Source of the DNA: Omphalotus guepiniiformis
Lineage: Eukaryota; Basidiomycota; Agaricomycetes; Agaricales; Omphalotaceae
Assembly: GCA_028554645.1 (NCBI GenBank)
Contig: JAQOOI010000080.1
Location: 372,001-436,000, forward strand
DNA: 64,000 bases
Direction of reading: 5' to 3'
The notes under the pieces were generated by a model. It worked only from the letters and a program-made list of their open reading frames with translations, was not told where the DNA came from and did not search any database. Below are positions 60,028-64,000 of this stretch, piece by piece. Positions within the stretch are counted from its first letter, which is position 1. Each line of letters begins with the position of its first letter. The position numbers and the translations under genes are program-made.

Positions 60028-62329
60028 AATCAAAAGTGTTGAAGAGCTAAGGTCTCTTTGGAATTAGGTCTTGTTTTGTGGTTTCTCGTTTTTTTCGTTT
60101 CTGTTTTTGTTTTCGTCTCGTCTCGTGTTTTTTTTTTCCGGTCTTGTTACACATTTCTAGCTATACTGCGTTCAACTCGCAGACCATCCACATATATATC
60201 CCACTTCTCCCTCATATCTCCAAACCACCCCCGTACCCTCACCCTCACCCTCATTCCAACCCCTACTACCATCAAACATCCCCTCACGAAACAAAAGAAT
60301 TATATTCAACATATTCATCCATCACGAATGTATTTTTTCCAGAATCTTGCATCAACAGACTGTTTTTTTCGTATTCCTCAATCGTATGCTAATATATTAA
60401 TTACTCCCCCCACCACACCACCTGTCTTGTGCATAGTGCATAGATATTATTATGATATACTACGTTACGCTTTGTTCCCCCCCCTCTTTTTCCTTGCTCG
60501 TTCCCCATTCCCTTCCCCCCCTTGTCCTCCTGTGGCTTTATCCCCGTTATCTCGTTACGCCGTTATCCTCCCCTGCCCCCCCGCGTCGTATGCGAATAGC
60601 GTGTAAGTAGATCATATGTATTCCTCCCTCCCTAGGCCTCTACTCCCCCACACATGTTTTTGTCACCCCTCCTGCTCTCACCCAATCTCAACCAATTACT
60701 AACTGCGACTCAACTCGTGGTACCTTTTGGTTGAAGGGTTAGGGAATGGAGGCAATATCAGTATTAATGTAATGCAAGCTTTATTTGAGTATTGGTATTG
60801 TGCGATATGGTTTGGTTGATCTACGTACTGGTTTGGTAGCCCAGTGAGATACAGTATTTCCAGCGCTCTCGGGAAAAAGATATTCTGAGCTCTGAGCTTT
60901 ACATCCATGACATTACCAAGTGCCCGTCATCGATCAGTGTGAAATATGCGATTGTGACCTCTCCACTAGAGCTCTATAGTAATACTTTGAAAAGCCAATA
61001 TTGAATCAAAGAATTCTCCGCTCAGTGTGGTCCAGTCGACATCTTCTATCTCGAAGGCATAGGGATGCACTAAAGTAGGCCACGGTATGTTCTTGAGTGT
61101 CAAAGGTTGCTCGACGTAAAATTTTCGTGGAGGACCTCTTCGAGAATTAGGTGACTTTTGTGGCTAGTCTCTTGGATATATGCCAACTCTACACTGCGTA
61201 ACCTCATTCTCCCAATATGGGACTTTCATGACTTTGAGCGCCGTTCGGGCTTGTGGGACATGTCAGCACAAGAATACGGTGTCATCTCAAGCATTCAAAG
61301 ACCTACCTTTCTTAACCTCTTTGAAGGAAACAGATCCGAATCCTTGGGACTTTCCATGTTTTCGAGATATTAGAGAGCTGGAGGGAACTCGAATATTCTA
61401 ATCGGTGGAATGTCCAGAGCAAAGTGAAGAATCATGCTGCACCTTACGATGTTGCCAAACTATACGTCGAAGGGACATTTCAGAATTGCACTCACTGCGA
61501 AGCGGTGGGTTTTGGATATGCTTTGTCAAACAGATGTCGCAGTCCATCGGGTTTATGTACTCCGGAAGACCCTTGCAGGCTGTCTGTTAGTAACTTAGTT
61601 CAGATTTTGTTCCGACAATTACATTGCAGGACAATGAATATGGACCGTATGCTCGCAGAGTTGGAACATTTCCAGCCGCACAGGCGTCTTCTTCCGCGTA
61701 GTGTTCTACGGAAGTGCCTCGTCAAAGGATATGCATACACGTCGAAAAGCATAAAGATTGTCGAAAGCCCTTGTATCAGGCGCGGAGAAACTGATGGATC
61801 AGGTCGGGGAGGTGTAACGGGCTTACCACTTGACTCCATAGAGAGCTCAGAAAAAATGCTTTCTCGGCTGCGTGAATTGAGTCCCAACAAGTAATCATGT
61901 CAGAAAGATTAGTGAACGAGAAAAAGAGATTGAACCATTTTGGTACTGGGAAATTCAAACACACTGCGCGCACCACCCGAGTTCATCTTGGTCCGTTATT
62001 GCAGAGAATTTGAGAGGTAACAGTTCATCTGAAGGACAGAAAGGTGTGAACATGTCGGCGATGCTCTTCAGCCGTTGTCTACGAACAAAACGGGTTCTTT
62101 AAAGTAGGGAGGAGGTTTATGTATCCGTGCAACCATGAGATGCAAAATACCTTGTCAAGCCCAAAATAGGGGTAAATGCTGTCGAGGTCCTTGGAGTTGG
62201 GACTCACCTTGAACTCGTTTTGCAGCCGAGCCTGTCGAGGAAATGAAGAGAGATTGTTTCGATATGCGCGGAGTAGAATTCGCGCTGTGTCGTATCCGAT
62301 GGGCGAAGCTTCGATGACCATCTGGCCGC
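60028..62329. other. Intergenic with unclear gene remnants
   Basis: 60060-60700 is pyrimidine-rich. Both strands of 61150-61900 and the minus strand of 62080-62360 show coding-like stretches (for example minus GYDTARILLRAYRNNLSSF near 62290 followed by gtgagt) but no consistent gene model could be built. Confidence 0.35.
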
Positions 62330-62806
62330 ACGAGCTCATCCTCCAGCCCCGAAAAATCATCTTCGAGGATTTATCATTAAATTTTGGCTCAATTCTGAGC
62401 GCTGAGCCGTGACATACTGAACGAGCAGACTTGAATATTGTGCCTTGGCCGAAACGAAATCTTGAGAAAAGTTTTCAGTTTAACATGCTTTGCTCTTTGT
62501 TAAAAACATGTTAGAAACTCGAACCCTAACCTCGACGAAAGCTCACACACATCCTATGCACGAGCTCCTACCTTCAGGCCCAAAACATCATCTTCGCGCA
62601 TCTATTGATGATTTTTAGCGCTATTCTGAGTCCTGGGATGCTGAACGAGGTGCCTTGTACATTGTACCTTGGCCGAAACGGAAGAATTTAAAAAAGTTTT
62701 CAGCTTTAACGTGGTTTGCTCTTTGTTAATAACATGTGAGAAAAGGTGAGAAATTCTTAGAAACAGTGTTATAAACTCGAACCCTAACCTCGACCAAAGC
62801 TCTCCT
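62330..62806. repeat. Direct tandem duplication, about 0.23 kb
   Basis: 62330-62552 and 62560-62806 share ordered blocks: gagctc, catcttcg, gctattctgag-like, ccttggccgaaacg, agttttcag, tttgctctttgtta, then ctcgaaccctaacctcgac. Diverged by substitutions and small indels. A short minus frame at 62842-62940 (EALCAESPMQIHRLEEVI) lies next to it, downstream of the nucleolin gene. Confidence 0.65.
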
Positions 62807-63021
62807 CGAGGCTCTAGTGAGATCTGAAAAAAACGCTTACATGGGAAAGGGTATCTTGTAATTCTGGATCACTTCCTCAAGGCGATGAATTTGCATTGGG
62901 CTTTCAGCGCAGAGTGCTTCATGCACCATAGAATGGCCTATGTATGACAAGACATAACATACGAAGATCATACAGAATATCAACAATAAATGGCATAACA
63001 GACGTGACGAGTCTACATCTA

Positions 63022-64000
63022 TCAAAAGGTTATCTTTTTGTGTTCACCGTGAGGCACGATTCCTCCGGAACGAGGGTTCCCTCCTCTGGGTGCACCTCTT
63101 CCACCACCACGACCACCCCAGCCACCACCACGGCCTCCGCCACGTCCACCACGGTCACCTCCGCCACGTCCGCCAAATCCTCCGCCACGTCCGCCTCCGA
63201 ATCCTCCACCGCGTCCACCTCCGAATCCTCCGCCACGTCCTCCACCGCGTCCTCCACCACCGGGACCATCCCTTGGCTGTGAGTAATCCAGCCTGACTGA
63301 CCTCCCATCTAGCTCTGAGCCATTAGAAGATTCAAATGCTTTCTTCGCTCCCTCGATATCATCAAACTCAACGTATCCGAACCCTTTCGGGTTACCGGTT
63401 TCCCTGTCAGTGGGTAACCGGACGTTCTTCACGCCAAATTCGCTGAAGAACTCCCACACCATGTCCTCTGTCGCGTTGAAGCTGAGGTTACCAACGAACA
63501 GGGTACTACTAGGAGGACTCGTCTGATCGCCGAACACTTTCGCTCGTTTCTCCCGGCTGTTATCCTTGTTGGGAGGTGTGCTTATATCGACTTTGATAGC
63601 ACGACCGTCGATCTCCTGCCCGTTCATCTTCAATGCGGCTTCGAGTGCTTCAGTGGTAGCGAAATGGACGTAACCAAAACCGCGCGAGCGGCCGGTGTTC
63701 CGGTCCATTTGAACTGTCGCTGAGACGACTTCACCGCAGGATGCGAATTCTTCGGCTAGGCGATCGTTATCGACGTTCCAGGATAGCTGACCGACGAAAA
63801 TCGACTTGGATTCGCTCTCTTCCGTGTTACCGGCGGGAGCAGCGTCACCGTTGGCCAGTTTCTGCTTTTTTGTTGGTGCGGGCTCGTCGTCTATTGATTT
63901 GCGCTTGCCTGGGGAATGATTATCAGTAAGACGTGAGAAATTGGAGGGAAATTCCATTACCATTTACTGCAGATGCTGCTTTGGGCGCGTCGTCCATCTC
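63022..64000 (-). CDS. Nucleolin-like RRM/RGG protein (partial)
   Basis: Exons 64000-63961 (5' part outside the window) and 63908-63022, joined by a 52-nt GT-AG intron giving SAVNGKRKSIDDE. Basic KRKS/KKQK nuclear-localisation-like stretch, then two RRMs: IFVGQL with RGFGYVHF, and LFVGNL with KGFGYVEF. A C-terminal RGG-rich domain (GGRGGGFGG repeats) ends HKKITF. This is the layout of Gar2/Nsr1-type nucleolins that act in pre-rRNA processing and 18S maturation. The acidic N-terminal region, if present, is beyond the window edge. Confidence 0.93.

Noticed and set aside
60058..60606. 182-aa ORF after EMG1
   Set aside because: Open only because the region is pyrimidine-rich; composition is unlike coding sequence.
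61424..61894. 156-aa plus-strand ORF
   Set aside because: The opposite strand is equally protein-like and neither gives a complete gene model; left as an unresolved interval.

Overview
The window is nuclear DNA of a filamentous basidiomycete, most likely a wood- or litter-decaying agaricomycete. The signs are short GT-AG introns (about 45-100 nt), an actin gene with seven introns, a GH7 cellobiohydrolase with a fungal CBM1, WSC-domain and CE4 secreted proteins, F-box paralogues and Ty1/copia-type elements. Exon limits below were read by eye from splice sites and frame; no alignment or search was run. LAYOUT: 1-870 is AT-rich degenerate repeat DNA. 0.9-10.5 kb is a tandem duplication carrying an unknown two-exon gene and a broken 3' piece of actin, with a young complete copia element (3088-8211) in the second unit, followed by intact actin (10.25-11.83 kb, minus). 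13.4-16.0 kb is a secreted three-WSC protein with low-complexity inserts. 16.8-21.2 kb holds a divergent CE4 deacetylase pair, one dead and one intact. 21.5-28.8 kb is a graveyard: MED10 relics, a truncated Met30/SconB-like F-box gene, a chimeric WSC/Ser-rich fragment, an inverted pair of small GGTF-type genes, and a 1.57-kb LTR element carrying only gag. 28.8-53.7 kb is a mosaic of direct and inverted segmental duplications with two unknown gene families, called X and Y here, two near-identical F-box genes, GH7 CBHI and tandem hairpin repeats. 53.7-56.2 kb has intact MED10 and a divergent Ser-rich gene, the likely parents of several relics. 58.2-60.0 kb is EMG1/NEP1, and 63.0-64.0 kb is a nucleolin-like RRM/RGG gene running off the window. 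MAIN POINT: families X and Y share a four-exon architecture with identical intron phases (0, 2, 0) and conserved TATA boxes, and they are amplified together with F-box genes. They are the best candidates for an undescribed, rapidly evolving system. Housekeeping genes (actin, MED10, EMG1, nucleolin) sit as islands between unstable accessory blocks.
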